From Sorghum bicolor (lineage: Eukaryota > Streptophyta > Magnoliopsida > Poales > Poaceae): a DNA stretch of 64,000 nucleotides. The position numbers were made by a program, and so were the translations under genes. The stretch lies in NCBI RefSeq assembly GCF_000003195.3, contig NC_012877.2, forward strand, positions 25,439,838 to 25,503,837, in the 5' to 3' direction. The notes under the pieces are model-generated. The model had not been told where the DNA came from and made no database searches. It saw only the letters and a list, made by a program, of their open reading frames with translations. Below, piece by piece: positions 44,250 through 56,237 of the stretch (positions are counted from its first letter, which is position 1; each line of letters begins with the position of its first letter).

Positions 44250-45786
44250 CCAATGTTCTTCGACGGATCCTTGAACATCAATGGAGCCGGCGCTGGAATA
44301 CTTTTCGTCTCACCAAACAAGGACAAACTCCGTTACGTCCTTAGGATCCTCTTTCCAGCATCCAACAATGTCGCCGAATACGAAGCATGCTTGCACGGCA
44401 TCCGACTAGCCGTTGAACTGGGAGTAAAACACCTTTACGTCCACGGTCACTCTGCCCTGGTCATCAACCAGTTAAACAAGGAGTGGGACACAACTCACGA
44501 GAAGATGGACCTCTACTGCAAAGAAATCCGGAAATGGGAATCCAATTTTTACGGCATAGAATACATCCACGTGGTCCGGGACAGGAACCAGGTAGCAGAT
44601 GCATTGTCGAAGATAGGGTCATCCCGGGCCCAGATTCCGCAAGGCGTTTTCGTCCAAGATATTCGCACGCCAAGCATCGGTACAGACCTGGTCGACAAGC
44701 AACCCAATGAGGCAATGCTCATAGACGATGCCACTCCGACAACCAGTAGCCACGACTGGCGCACTCCCTTCATAAAGTATCTATCGGACGGTTAGGGATT
44801 TCAAGATAAAACAAAGAACGAGCGCCTTATCCGGCGATCTAAGAATTACATACTGGTTGATGGCAAACTTATGCGTAAGAACGCAAGTTCAGAAGTATTG
44901 CTGAAATGCATATCCCAAGATGATGGCATCAAGCTTCTGGATGACATACACGCTGGGTCTTGTGGCAACCATGCCGCTTCCAGAACATTGGTCGGGAAGG
45001 CTTTCCGAGCAGGTTTTTACTCGCCAACTGCAGTCGCCGACGACGAGAAACTAGTCTGACACTGTGAAGGATGCCAGTTCTTCGCCAAGTGGACCCACAT
45101 ACCTACTCACGAGATTGAGACGATTCCGTCATCCTGGTCGTTCGCCTATTGGGGCCTCGACATGATCGGGCCATTCAAGCCGGCCCCTAGCAACTTCAAG
45201 TTTGTCTTCGTACTAATCGACAAATTCTCGAAATGGATCGAGTACATGCCACTGGTCAAAGCAACTTCCGAGAAGGCTGCGGAGTTCCTCAATCAAATCA
45301 TACATAGATTCGGGGTTCCCAACAGCATAATCACTGACCTGGGCACCCAGTTCACCGGCACTACATTCTGGGACTTCTGCAATGACAGAGGCATAGTCAT
45401 AAAGTACGTGTCGGTAGCCCACCCGCAGGCCAACGGTCAAGTGGAGCGAGCAAATGAAATGATTATCGATGCTTTGAAGAAAAGACTGTATACAGAAAAC
45501 GACAGAGCACCAGGACGATGGATGAAAGAGTTACCGGCTGTCGTCTGGGGTCTCCGAACACAGACTAGTCGCAACACGGGCGTATCGCCCTACTTCATGG
45601 TTTACAGCACCGAAGCAATGCTCCCTTCGGACGTGGTCTTTGGATCTCCAAGAGTCGAACATTTCGACCAGTCTTCGGCCGACCTCGCTAGAGAGCTCGA
45701 AATCAACTGCACAGAAAAAAAGCGCCTAACCTCGTGCCTTCGAACAGCGAAGTATCTCGAGGCTATTAGGCGGTACCACAACAGTG
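44250..45786 (+). pseudogene. Second RNase H and integrase of C2 (C-terminus lost)
   Basis: MFFDGSLNINGAGAGILFVS with ASNNVAEYEACLHGIRL is the archaeal-type RNase H. Integrase follows with SCGNHAASRTLVGKAFRAGF and CEGCQFFAKWTH (zinc domain). The core reads WGLDMIGPFKPA (D), IITDLGTQFTG (D) and AHPQANGQVERANEMI (E). Stops lie at about 44793 and 45058. Coding breaks off at RRYHN near 45786. In D2 the equivalent point continues into the GPY tail; here it jumps into the inverted non-coding arm. Confidence 0.85.
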
Positions 45787-47010
45787 GAAGGAGGCAGTAA
45801 TGGCAAGGGCAAGAGGCTTGTAAGCAAAAGCAGGGTAAACAGTATGGATGCTGCATCGAGCTTTTTATAACAGCGGCTCCACCTCTACCACTTCTCGCGC
45901 TATGGGGAACAGGGCAGATCTTGCGGCGGCCGCGGCGTTTCGGTTTTCAATAATTATCGCAGTTAATATAGTGGCTTTTCTACATAATTGATGGTTTCCT
46001 TTTCTTGGACTGTGCAAAGAGCGGCTGCATAGTTACCGGGTGTACCTTTTTACGTAGCAGCCTGACAATGTGCCTGGATGCTCCATCACATCGTGCATTA
46101 ATACGGCGATATGATTTTTTGAAAAAGAGAAGTGGGTCCATTGGTGGAACGAACATGGCATACTTGTTGACTGCACCGACCACCGAGCATGACAAGCTTG
46201 GGGACTGGTCGACCAGTGTGTTCATTTTGACATTTCGATTGACTGCACAGACCACCGAGCATGACATGCTCAGGGACTGGTCGACCAGTCTACTAAATTG
46301 ACATCTTGATCGATTGTACCGACCACCTGGCGCGACACACTCGAGGACTGTACCGACCACCGAGCATTATACGCTCGGGGACTGGTCGACCAGCTCACCC
46401 ATTCGAGAGTCCAGGACTGTATCGACCACCGAGCATGATACACTCGGGGACTGGTCGACCAGTCTGCTCCATCGCAAAGAGTGTGATATGCTCCGGGTCT
46501 GGTAAATTCAATTGCACAACTTCCAACTCGGTAATTTTAAATTTTTTAGACCTTGCTACATGGTTCATACTTCGCCTTCCAGCAAGCTCGGGGACTACAT
46601 CGGTACGATGCATCTAGCGATGCATGTTAGTATCAGAAATTTTAAGATGATTTTTTCTCTTTAGACCCTGGCACCACGTGCCTACATCACCTACTACCAG
46701 GCTCGGGGACTAAGTGGGCACACTTCACCTTGCGGTGAACATGCTTGCTTTTTGAAAATCAGTACTTTTCAGGAAAGTAAAGTGGGCACACATCACCAGG
46801 AAAGAAATCTTTTTTCTCAAGAGCACCATGCATTCTTCAAACAACCTGCTTCCTTGATGATTGATGTTGGTCAACTTGGTTTCAAGATGGTTGAAATATC
46901 GTTGCAACTGCTTGGGCGACTTTCCTGCTTATTGAAGACGTCAAGTCTCACTGGTCGAAGAAGCTCAAGACGGCGTGTTACATCATAATACATGGTGCTC
47001 GGGGACTAAC
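45787..47010 (+). other. 3' non-coding region of C2 (right arm, antisense gene deleted)
   Basis: This is homologous to the reverse complement of about 18770-20165. It includes the antisense gene's upstream region with TATA (minus strand, about 45864-45872), but the gene itself is absent because integrase coding joins at 45786. A shorter set of the tandem units lies at about 46175-46475. The PPT (GCTCGGGGACTAAC) is at 46997-47010. Confidence 0.8.
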
Positions 47011-47460
47011 TGTAGGGGTATAAACCCCTATACCCTTACGGCTAGACTTGGGCCAAGAGGCTTGGCCCAGCACGAGATAGTTCGAGGCTTGATCCAACTG
47101 TTCAGAGTCTCACGCAAGGAAACAAGACGCAGAGATCAAGCCAGATTCTAGTCGGTTAGAATAGGAATTGATATCATGTTATCTATGGCAATTGTAACCG
47201 ACTAGGATTAGTTTCCAGATCTGTAACCCTGCCCTCTTGACTATATAAAGAGAGGCAAGGGACCCCCTAGGACATATCAGATGCATTCAATACAATCAGA
47301 CGTAGGACGTAGGTGTTACGCCCACACAGCGGCCGAACCTGGATAAAAACCTTGTCTGTGTCTTGCGTCACCGTCAAGTTCGTAGTTTGCGCACCGTCTA
47401 CCGATAAACTACTACCGTGGGTATACCCCAAGGTAGACTGCCGACTAGCTTTCGTTGACA
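47011..47460 (+). repeat. 3' LTR of C2 with TATA box
   Basis: This 450-bp LTR runs from TGTAGGGGTATAAACCCC to AGCTTTCGTTGACA. TATATAAA at 47242-47249 is the likely promoter. The next base, 47461, is already D2 sequence. Confidence 0.92.
47242..47249 (+). promoter_or_regulatory. TATA box of the C-family LTR
   Basis: TATATAAA lies in the 450-bp LTR. It is conserved in inverse orientation in the other C LTRs (about 18530 and 63850). Confidence 0.65.
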
Positions 47461-47572
47461 TGTCCTGGCTAGAGAGCGGATACCCAAAGGATGTTGGTCC
47501 AAATGAGGCAGATGACCTTTGCTTCGGCCTGCTCGACCTGTCGTCATTGGTGATCGGCGACATAAACCTCCC

Positions 47573-50500
47573 AGGACTCTGCCAAGAAGGGGGAGAAGAA
47601 GAAGAACCTCGACCGTCAAGCGTTAGAGGCGCGTCGGGCCAAATCCAGGCAGAGGGGGGAGCCTGAGGAAGAATCCCCCAACGATGATGATGATGACGAC
47701 GACGACAGTGATGATTCCGAGGGGATGGCGTCACGTCTCGACCGGATCCTCGAGGGCCCGTCTCGAGGCGACGTCGACGCCCCCCGGACGGAGACGTCAA
47801 GGGAGGGTCCGAGCGGATCTCATCGCCCCCAGGCCGACACACCTCCTGCGCCCAAGACGGGTCAAGACGCACCGCGCCCACCCCCGGCGCCCAGAGAGAG
47901 CGGTCAGGCTAGGCCCCAGGCGAAGGGGCCACTGACTCGCGGTCGCGCCGCGGCCTCCGAGAAAGGAGAGGCCGGCCGCAGGAGCGCTAGTCCCGGTGCC
48001 CGTCAGGCGGGAACCGGCGCGCCTAGGCCGGCGCCTGCCCTCGAGGGACCTGGAGCCCTGACGCGGGGTGGCTCGAGGCCCGCTAGTCGGGGCGGCGGGA
48101 GGCGAGCTGTTCTCCCTGTGGGGTAAGCCCTTTCGATGTTGTGGCTTCTGTCTTCCTGTTCCTCTGCCGATTTTTTCTCATATACCGATCTTTTCTCAGG
48201 CTGAAGCGGACCCTCGAGCAGGCCCAGCCATCTATGGCAAAGAGGCTCAAAATGGGAGCCGCCTCCAAGGAACCAGGTTTGTAGTTTTTTTTTTGGGCCT
48301 TGTGATGTCCTTGTGTTGGTTACTGTATCGTCTGGCCCTTACCCTTTGCTTTGTAGGCTCCTCCGACTCTCAACCTCCAGCCGACGTCGAGAGGGCTCCG
48401 GCTCGTCCCGTGCCTACCCCGTCGCCGTCGACTGGTGGTGAGGCGCCCCAGACACAAACGTCAGAGGGAGCCCCCGAGCCCCCTTTATTGGGGGTCGAGG
48501 GGGAACCCATCACCATCAGCGACACGTCTGATGGTGACAGAGCGTCTGGGGGTGCCCGCCCTATGGAGGAGGAAACGTCGACCCCCCATGTCGCGGGATC
48601 AACTCCCTGGCCCGCCGGCCTCCGCACCCTCAAGGAGCAGAAAGAGAAGAGGGAGGAGGATGAACAGCGGGAGCGCGAGGCGGCGCGGCAGCCGCAGGAG
48701 CGCGAGGCACAGCGACAGCGGCAACAGCAACAACTACAGCAGCAACAGCAGCAGCAGCGACAATCGCAGCAGCAACAGCAGCAACCGCAGCAGCAACAGC
48801 AGCAGCAGCAACAACAACAACCGCAGCAGCAACAGCAGCAGCAGCAGGGGGGCCAAGAGGAGGGACTGCTCGAGCCTCCGCCCCAAGGTCCGGCCCAGCC
48901 AGTACCACCGGAGCCGCAAGAGCTCGGTGAGCAGGAGGAGTATCTGCCGGCGTACGACCCCCCAACCCCGGCGTGGCTCCTCCCGGGGGCTCCTGCCGCG
49001 ATCTGGGCGGAGCCGGGGCGAGCGGATGGAGTGGTGGCGCTCGCCTGCCTGAAGCGCACCCCCACCGATCCCGAGTCTGAGATCAAGAGGAAAATTTACG
49101 GCATGGACGGGATCGCCCCAGGGTTCCTCCGGGAACGTCGGGCGTGGGAGGACCGCTTTCCTTCCGAGGAGGATGAAATCGGGACATCGGGGACCAAGGA
49201 CGGAACTTGGAAGACGGTGGACGACGACGGGCGGTTCCCAAGCCTCGTCGACCTGTTCCTGCGCCATGGGGGCTCTCTCGAGACCGTCGAGGACCTCATC
49301 CGCGGCGTTAAGGCGCGGGCCGACCGGGAAATGGAGCACTGGTGCCCGGATCGCATCCGTATCCAGGCCTCCCGCGACCCGTGTGAGCCCGACATCTTCC
49401 TCGACGATCGGAAGGAGGCGGAGAAGTGGGAACACGTCGAGGAGCTCCGCCTTGGGATGAAGCATGTGGTGGGGCTCCTCTCTGACGTTATCAACAACGG
49501 GCTTGGCCCGGCTTATTTCGTAAGTGTTTCTCGAAATTCAATCCTCACGGTGCTTTCTGGTTTCTGTGTTCTAATCCATCCGACCCTTGATTCGCAGGAT
49601 ATGAAAGAGACCTCCCGCATCAAGTCCAGTTTCATACACGCCACGAGAGGCGGCTGGGAGCAGCTTCCCCTCCTCAAGGATCAACTCCTCGAGTCGCAGA
49701 AAAAGCTCCTTAAAGCTTATAAGGATCTCATAGCACTCGAGGGGGAGAAGAAGGCGAGGGAGGTTGCCTTGGCCGAGGCCCGAGAGGCCTCGAAGAAGGC
49801 AGAGGAGGAGACGATGCAGCTACGGGAGCGGGCTCTTACGGTCGAGGAGGCCGCGTCCAGAGCCCGGGAGCAGGCCTTGTCCTACAAGAGCGTTATCGCG
49901 GATCTGGACAAGGAGAAGGGCCTCCTTAAATCCGACCTGGACTCTCTCTGAGAGTCCTTCCGAAAGATGAAGGTGGAGCATGTGAACGGCGAGGTCGCCA
50001 GGGGCGCCGCGGAGGAAGCCAAGAAGAAGGCCCTCGAAGATCTCGAGGCGGAGCGGGCTCGATCCCGTAGTCTCTCTAACGACGTCGAGCGTCTGAAGGG
50101 AGAATTGCTGGAGAAGAGTGGGGCCATTGTTCAGGCTGGCAAGGCGATCGAGGATCTCCGCGTTGCCAACACCGAGCTGGCACGCTCCAACAAAGAGATC
50201 GAGGGGGGCAACACCAGGCTGGTCGGCGAGAACACGGCCCTCGAGGAGACTGTACGCGGTATGTTTCCTCTATCAGATTTCTTTTTCCGAGGTGTGCTTG
50301 GTTTTTCCTAAGGTCTCTTTGTATTGGCTTCTACAGGGCTCAAGGGCGAACCCTTGGCCGCCCAAGCCGAGGCTCGCAACGCCAAGGCTCAGCTCGAGGC
50401 GGAGGTTGCTTTGAACCGTCGAGTTCGGACGGCGATAAGTGATCTCTCGACCTCTTAGGAGGTTGAGCCTATGGATGAGTCGAGGGAGGACGCTCGAGGC

Positions 50501-50812
50501 GACGCCCTGGTCGACCAGCTGTGCTACATAGGCGCGACGCTGCGAGATCGGGTGCGGGACGCCCTCCACATCGGGGTGAAGCGGGCGATGGCGGTTGTCT
50601 GCTCGGGCTTCTCCTACGACATGGAGGTGGTGTCTCACGGCTTTGTCACCGACATCTCCAAGACCGACGCGGAGAACGAGAGGCTCCATGCCTTGATCGA
50701 CGACGCGGAGGCTCCTGGGGAAAGGCTGGCTAGGCTTTTTGAGCCTGAGGTGCTCCCTCCTGAGACTAGCTCAGGCGGAGGCGAGGGCGGTGAGGATCGT
50801 GCCGTGGACTGA
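47573..50812 (+). pseudogene. Antisense accessory gene of D2 with poly-Gln and coiled coil (5' end lost)
   Basis: Exons with matching phases are about 47573-48122, 48200-48276, 48357-49519, 49598-50258 and 50337-50812, separated by GT-AG introns. The protein begins here with a basic segment (AKKGEKKKNLDRQALEARRA). An Asp run (eight Asp), Pro-rich disorder and a Gln tract (about 48720-48846, interspersed with Arg, Leu and Pro) follow. Then comes a conserved block (EDRFPSEEDEIGTSG; EMEHWCPDRIRIQASRDPCE). It ends in a coiled coil and LHIGVKRAMAVVCSGFSYD. Two stops occur (TGA 49949-49951; TAG about 50456). By position and style it corresponds to Transposase_28-type antisense genes; that N-terminal domain would lie beyond the C2 insertion. 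Confidence 0.72.
48720..48846 (+). repeat. CAG/CAA repeat encoding poly-Gln
   Basis: An imperfect CAG/CAA array with a few CGA, CTA and CCG codons. The frame stays open on both strands across it, so the Cys- or Leu-rich minus-strand ORFs here are artefacts. Confidence 0.9.
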
Positions 50813-51374
50813 GGCCTGCGAGCCTGCTCAGGGCACCTGGGGCCCCTTGTATGATATTTTGTTAATTCTATTGCTAAGTGATACAATGTCTTTTTGTAAT
50901 TGTTAAATGCTTATTTGTCTTTCCGCTCGAGGTCCTTTTATTTCTCTTTGTTCCTACGTTTGTACCCCCTGCTCAATCTTTCGTCAGAAACAAACTCGAT
51001 CACCTCAATGGTGAGGAAGTGAGTAGAGTTTCCGTAGCCCGGGGGCGTAGGAGTTCTCCGGCTCGTTGTTCCTCGGCCTTTGAGGGGCTCGAGGCGCCTC
51101 TGCTACTCGAACCGCGCAAGGTTTACTAAATAAGAAAAGAAAGTTGAAAGTTTCTTGGCTTTGTCGACGTTTGGGGGGGGGGTCGTCCCCCTGGTAGCCC
51201 CCGAGGGGGTGTTGACTATGATGGGTCATGGTCGGCATCCCCTTTTAACGTCGAGACTATGACTTGTAACTATTTTTGGCACAAAAAGAAGTCGCTCGAG
51301 GGAAAGTCTTTATTTATTCACGCGCTCGTTTACAAAGTCTTGGTACAAAACGTAGGAGCGTAAGTTTAGGACTT
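50813..51374. other. Space between antisense gene and integrase of D2
   Basis: This is the convergent intergenic stretch between two 3' ends. It includes an 8-G run near 51173-51182 and CCCCCTGGTAGCCCCCGAGG. No gene is seen. Transcripts from both strands would end here. Confidence 0.6.
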
Positions 51375-53525
51375 CTAGGGGTAGAATCGACGTAGCCGTT
51401 CGATGTTCCATGCGTTGGTGAAGACCGCCCCCTTCTCGTCCGCCAACTTGTACGTTCCCGGCTTAAGGACCTCGGCCACCACATACGGGCCTTCCCAAGG
51501 TGGAGTCAGCTTGTGGCGTCCTTGATTGCTTTGCCGGCGTCGTAGGACAAGGTCGCCTACGTTGAGGTCCCTCTTGCGCACGTGCTTGTCGTGGTAGCGT
51601 CGAAGTTTCTGCTGATATCTGGCAGAGTTGAGGAGGGCCATGTCTCGAGCCTCCTCGAGTTGGTCGACCGCGTTTTCTTGAGTCTCTTTGTTTGATTGCT
51701 CGTTGTAAGCCTTGAGTCGAGGTGATCCATACTCGAGGTCTATGGGGAGGATAGCCTAAGAGCCGTAGACCATGAAGAACAGGGTGTATTTTGTGGCCTT
51801 GCTTGGTGTTGTCCTAAGGCTCCATAGGACTGAGGAAAGCTCCTCGACCCATTTCTTGCCGAATTTCTTCAATCGATTGTAGATACTTGGCTTGAGTCCC
51901 TGCAAGATCATGCCGTTGGCACGCTCGACCTGGCCATTAGTTCGAGGGTGGGCTACTGCAGACCAGTTCACACGGATGTGATGTTGATCGCAAAAGTCCA
52001 AGAACTTTTTGCCGGTGAACTGGGTGCCGTTGTCGGTGATGATGACGTTGGGGATCCCAAACCGATGGATGATGTCGGTGAAGAAAAGGACGGCCTGCTC
52101 AGAGCGGATGTTGGTGATGGGTCGAGCCTCGATCCATTTGGAGAACTTGTCAATGGCCACCAGCAAATGAGTGTATCCTCCTTTCGCCTTTTGTAGAGGT
52201 CCTACTAAATCGAGCCCCCACACCGCAAACGGCCAGGTGATGGGGATCATCTGAAGAGCGTGGGCGGGCAGATGCGTCTGCTTGGCGTAGAACTGGCAGC
52301 CATGACACGAGCGTACGAGCTCGATGGCGTCCGCCATGGCCGTTGGCCAGTAGAAGCCTTGTCGAAAAGCGTTCCCTACAAGGGTCCGCGGAGCGGCGTG
52401 GTGGCCGCAAGCCCCCGAGTGCAGGTCATCGAGGAGTTTTCGGCCTTCTTCCACGGTGATGCAACGTTGTAAGAGCCCCGTCGGGCTCCGTCGATATAGC
52501 TCATTGTCTTCACCATAGGTCACATATGACTTGGCCCGTCGAGCAATACGACGGGCCTCTGACCGATCCTCTGGCAACTCGCCGCGGATTAGGCAGTCAA
52601 GGAATGGCGTGCGCCAGTCGAACGGTCGACCTGGCCGTCGTTCTATCTCCATCACCTCTACCACCATCAAGAGCGTATCGACAGCCTTGGTTGGTTGGGC
52701 GGGAGCGGCGTCGACGCCAGCCCCCGTGCCTAGGTCGACGGATGGCTTGTGAAGATCTCTTGAGAATGCATCAGGCGGCACCGTGCCTCTGGTCGATGCA
52801 ATCTTGGCGAGTTCGTCGGCTGCCTCGTTGTAGCGTCGGGCGATGTGGACAAGTTCGAGACCGTGGAATCTATCCTCGAGTCGACGGACTTCTTTGCAGT
52901 ACGCTTCCATTTTCGGGTCGTGGCAGCTCGAGGTTTTCATTACTTGGTCGATGACGAGTTGGGAGTCACCTCGGACGTCGAGGCGTCGGACTCCTAACTC
53001 GATGGCAATCTTGAGACTATTGACGAGGGCCTCGTATTCTGCGACATTGTTAGACGCGGCAAAATGAATCCTGATTACGTACCTCATGTGGACTCCTAAG
53101 GGTGAGACGAACAGCAGGCCGGCTCCGGCTCCGGTTTTCATGAGTGACCCATCAAAATACATCGTCCATAGCTCCGCCTGGACCTGAGTCGGTGGAAGCT
53201 GGCAGTCCGTCCATTCTGCGACGAAATCTACCAGGGCCTGCGATTTGATGGCCTTGCGAGGCGCATAAGTGAGAGTCTCACTCATGAGCTCGACGGACCA
53301 TTTTGCTATCCTTCCCGTGGCCTCTTTGCTCTGGATTATTTCGCCTAAAGGGAAGGACGAGACCACCGTGATGGGGTGACCGAGGAAGTAATGCTGCAGC
53401 TTGCGGCGGGCGAGGATTACGGCGTAGATCAGCTTCTGGATTTGGGGATAACGTGCTTTGGTCTCCGAAAGCACCTCGCTGACGAAGTATACTGGCCTCT
53501 GAACTGGTAACGCATGTCCCTCCTC
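51375..53525 (-). pseudogene. RNase H domains and integrase of D2
   Basis: From 53525 this reads PVQRPVYFVSEVLSETKARY (degenerate RNase H end), then MYFDGSLMKTGAGAGLLFVS with NNVAEYEALVNSLK (archaeal-type RNase H). Integrase has the zinc domain (GHHAAPRTLVGNAFRQGFYW, then CHGCQFYAKQ) and the core (WGLDLVGPLQKA, IITDNGTQFTGKK, AHPRTNGQVERANGM). The GPY-type tail is PPWEGPYVVAEVLKPG, ending at 51375. A TAG at 51756-51758 interrupts where the family has GSEAILP. A TAG at 53526-53528 separates it from RT. All parts share one frame, without frameshifts. Confidence 0.9.
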
Positions 53526-54572
53526 CTACCTTTCGACCACTACCGCCGCGCTGACGACCTGGGTCGTTGATGCGACGTAGAGGAGCAGCGGCTCTGCGGG
53601 ATGAGGTGGGACCAGGACGGGTGCCGAGGTCAGGGTCTTCTTCAGCCTTTCAAGCGCTCCCTCGGCCTCGGGGGTCCAAGAAAAGCGCTCGACCTTCTTC
53701 AGGAGTCGATACAATGGTAACGCCTTTTCTCCTAGTCTCGAGATGAAACGGCTCAGAGCCGCCAGACACCCCGTGACTCTCTGCACACCCTTGATGTCTC
53801 GGATCGGCCCCATTCTCGTGATGGCCGAGACTTTCTTGGGATTGGCCTCGATGCCACGCTGCGAAACGATGTAGCCTAGGAGCATGCCTCGAGGCACACC
53901 GAAAATGCACTTCTCGGGATTGAGCTTGATCTGGTTGGCTCGTAGACAGCTAAAAGCAATCTCGAGGTCCTGGATTAGGTCCCCTCGACTCCTTGTCTTG
54001 ACGACGATGTCATCGACATAGGCTTCGACCGTCGACCCTATATGTTCACCAAATACATGGAGCATGCAGCGTTGGTACGTGGCTCCCGCGTTTCGAAGCC
54101 CAAACGGCATGGTCACATAGCAATACATCCCAAAAGGCGTGATGAAAGAGGTCGCGAGCTGATCGGAATATGCATCAAGGAAAGAAAGGGTTTCACATCC
54201 CGCGGTAGAATTGACAATCTGATCAATCCGTGGCAATGGAAAAGGAACCTTTGGACATGCTTTATTTAGACTAGTATAATCGACACACATCCTCATTTTC
54301 CCATTCTTTTTCTTAACTAATACAGGGTTTGCTAACCAGTCGGGATGATGAACCTCCTTGATGAATCCGGCCGTCAAAAGCTTGTGGACTTCCTCGCCAA
54401 TGATCTTGCGCTTCTCCTCGTCGAATCGGCGCAACCGCTGCTTCACTGGCTTGGAACCGGCTCGAATCTCCAAGGAGTGCTCGGCGACTTCCCTCGGTAT
54501 GCCTGGCATGTCCGAGGGACTCCATGCAAACATGTCGGCATTTGCACGGAGAAAGTCAACGAGCACAGCTTC
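53526..54572 (-). pseudogene. Reverse transcriptase of D2 (deletion in motif A region)
   Basis: This opens after the TAG at 54573 with EAVLVDFLRANADMFAW, then RMCVDYTSLNKACPK, FLDAYS, MPFGLRNAGATYQR and the catalytic YVDD (EAYVDDIVVKTR). Between FLDAYS and DQLATSFITPFG about nine residues are missing (GYHQI and neighbours, present in C2), an in-frame deletion that should inactivate RT. It ends at a TAG (53526-53528) in the RNase H connection. Confidence 0.87.
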
Positions 54573-56237
54573 CTATTTGGGGTCGAGGTCGGTGCTGATC
54601 GTCAGCACTTTGCCGTCGGAGTTGTTGGTGTCGAGCGGGATCTTCTTGGTTCCTTCTGCCGCCTCGAAGCTGCCCGCGTGGCGCTTAGGCTCTGGAGCCT
54701 CAGCGGCCAGGGCCTCGAGCTTCGCGACTAGCTCGGTGGAGCTCTCGACTGCCTCCCCGTACTCGACGCACTCAACGTCGCACTCGTACGCGTGCTCGAA
54801 GGAGGAACTGACAGTGATGACGCCTTTGGGTCCGGGCATCTTCAGCTTCAAGTAAGTGTAGTTGGGTATAGCCATGAACTTGGCGTAGCCCGGGCGTCCG
54901 ATGATGGCGTGGTACGTGCCTCGGAACCCAACCACCTCAAAGGTGAGGGTCTCCTTCCTGAAGTTGGCCGCCGTGCCGAAGCAGACCGGTAAATCAATTC
55001 GACCTACCGGCAGTGCCTTTTTCCCTGGCACGACGCCATGGAAACCGCCGGCGCTTGGTTGGAGTTTTCCTCTATCTATGCCGAGGAGGTCGAGGGTCTC
55101 GAGGTAGATGATGTTGAGACTGCTGCCACCATCCATCAGCACTTTCGAGAGCCAGGTGTTGACGATGATGGGGTCGACGACGAGCGGGTAGACGCCGGGG
55201 GCGACTACCTTGTCGGGGTGGTCCTCTCGGTCAAAAGTGATAGGAGTGCTTGACCAGCTAAGGTACTGGGGCACCGCCATTCTTGCCACAAAGACCTCAC
55301 AACGCTCCCTTTTGCGCTGCCTCGTGGTTAATTGAGTCGAGGGTCCGCCATAGATCATGTAGCAGTCGTGGACGGCGGGGAAGCCATCGTCATCTTTGTT
55401 GTCCTCCTTGCTGCCACCCTTCTCTTTCTTGGAGTCGTCACGCACATCTTTTTTGAACCCCAGACTGTCGAAATGCTTTCTCAGCATACGACAGTCTTTG
55501 AGCTTGTGGTTGGCGCCTCCCTTATGGTAAGGGCACGGCTCCTCCAACATCTTGTCGAAGATGCCTCCATCCGGAGGGCCTCGAGGTTTCTTTCGATCCA
55601 TGGCGGCGACAAGGTTGTCATCGGAATCCTCCCGGTGGAACTGCTGTACTTTCTGCTTCTTTTTATTTTTCTTGAGGCCTCGACTGGGGGTCCCGTCTTC
55701 ATCAATGGGCTGCTTACCTTTTCTTCCTTCAGAGCTGAAGAAGGCGCCGACTGCCTCCTCCCCTGCCGCGTAGTTGGCTACTACGTCCATCAGCTCGTCG
55801 ACGGTCTGAGGTCGATTGCGACCTAATTCCCGCACCAAGTCTCGACTGGTGGTGCTCGAGACGAACGCCAAGATGACGTCGTGGTCAGGGATGTGCGGCA
55901 GCTCAGTGCGCTGCTTCGAGAAGCGTCGAGCATACTCCCGAAGAGTTTCTCCTGACTTCTGCTTGCATTTGCTGAGGTCCCACGAGTTCCCTGGCCGTAT
56001 GTAGGTCCCTTTGAAGTTACCCTCGAAGACTCTGACCAGATCAACCCAGTTGTGGATCTGATCTGCGGGGAGTTCCTCGAGCCATCGACGGGCGGTGTCG
56101 GAGAGGAAAAGCGGGAGTTGCCGGATGATAGCTCGATCGTCTCCTCGAGCTCCCCCCAACTGACAGGCTAGCCTAAAATCGGCTAACCACAATTCTGGTT
56201 TGGTTTCGCCGTTGTACTTTGCGATGCTGGTCGGGGG
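54573..56237 (-). pseudogene. Gag C-terminal half and protease of D2
   Basis: This begins in frame after TGA 56238-56240. The gag core is ELWLADFRLACQLGGARGD and YARRFSKQRTELPHIPD. A basic linker and a CCHH-like EPCPYHKGGANHKLKDCRM (zinc-knuckle replacement) follow. The protease is VLMDGGSSLNIIYLE with AIIGRPGYAKFMAIPN. It ends in DLDPK and TAG (54573-54575), the same in-frame stop position as in C2 and C3. Confidence 0.87.

Larger units (their letters stand above)
18341..47460 (+). mobile_element. Element C2: chimeric Tat-lineage gypsy element with inverted ends (contains F2)
   Basis: The layout from the left is: a C LTR in minus orientation (18341-18769); its adjoining 3' non-coding region and antisense gene (to 22699); gag to integrase in plus orientation (22700-23564 and 42092-45786, split by F2); then a plus-oriented 3' non-coding region and LTR (45787-47460). 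Both termini are thus element 3' ends facing outwards, and the normal 5' LTR, PBS and gag start are missing. The LTR arms differ by roughly 10-15% by eye, so they may come from two C insertions joined by deletion. The right LTR end adjoins the antisense gene of D2. Confidence 0.75.

Noticed and set aside
48370..49086. Cys-rich and Leu/Ala-rich minus-strand ORFs
   Set aside because: They are shadows of the CAG/CAA repeat of the plus-strand antisense gene and have no protein character outside it.
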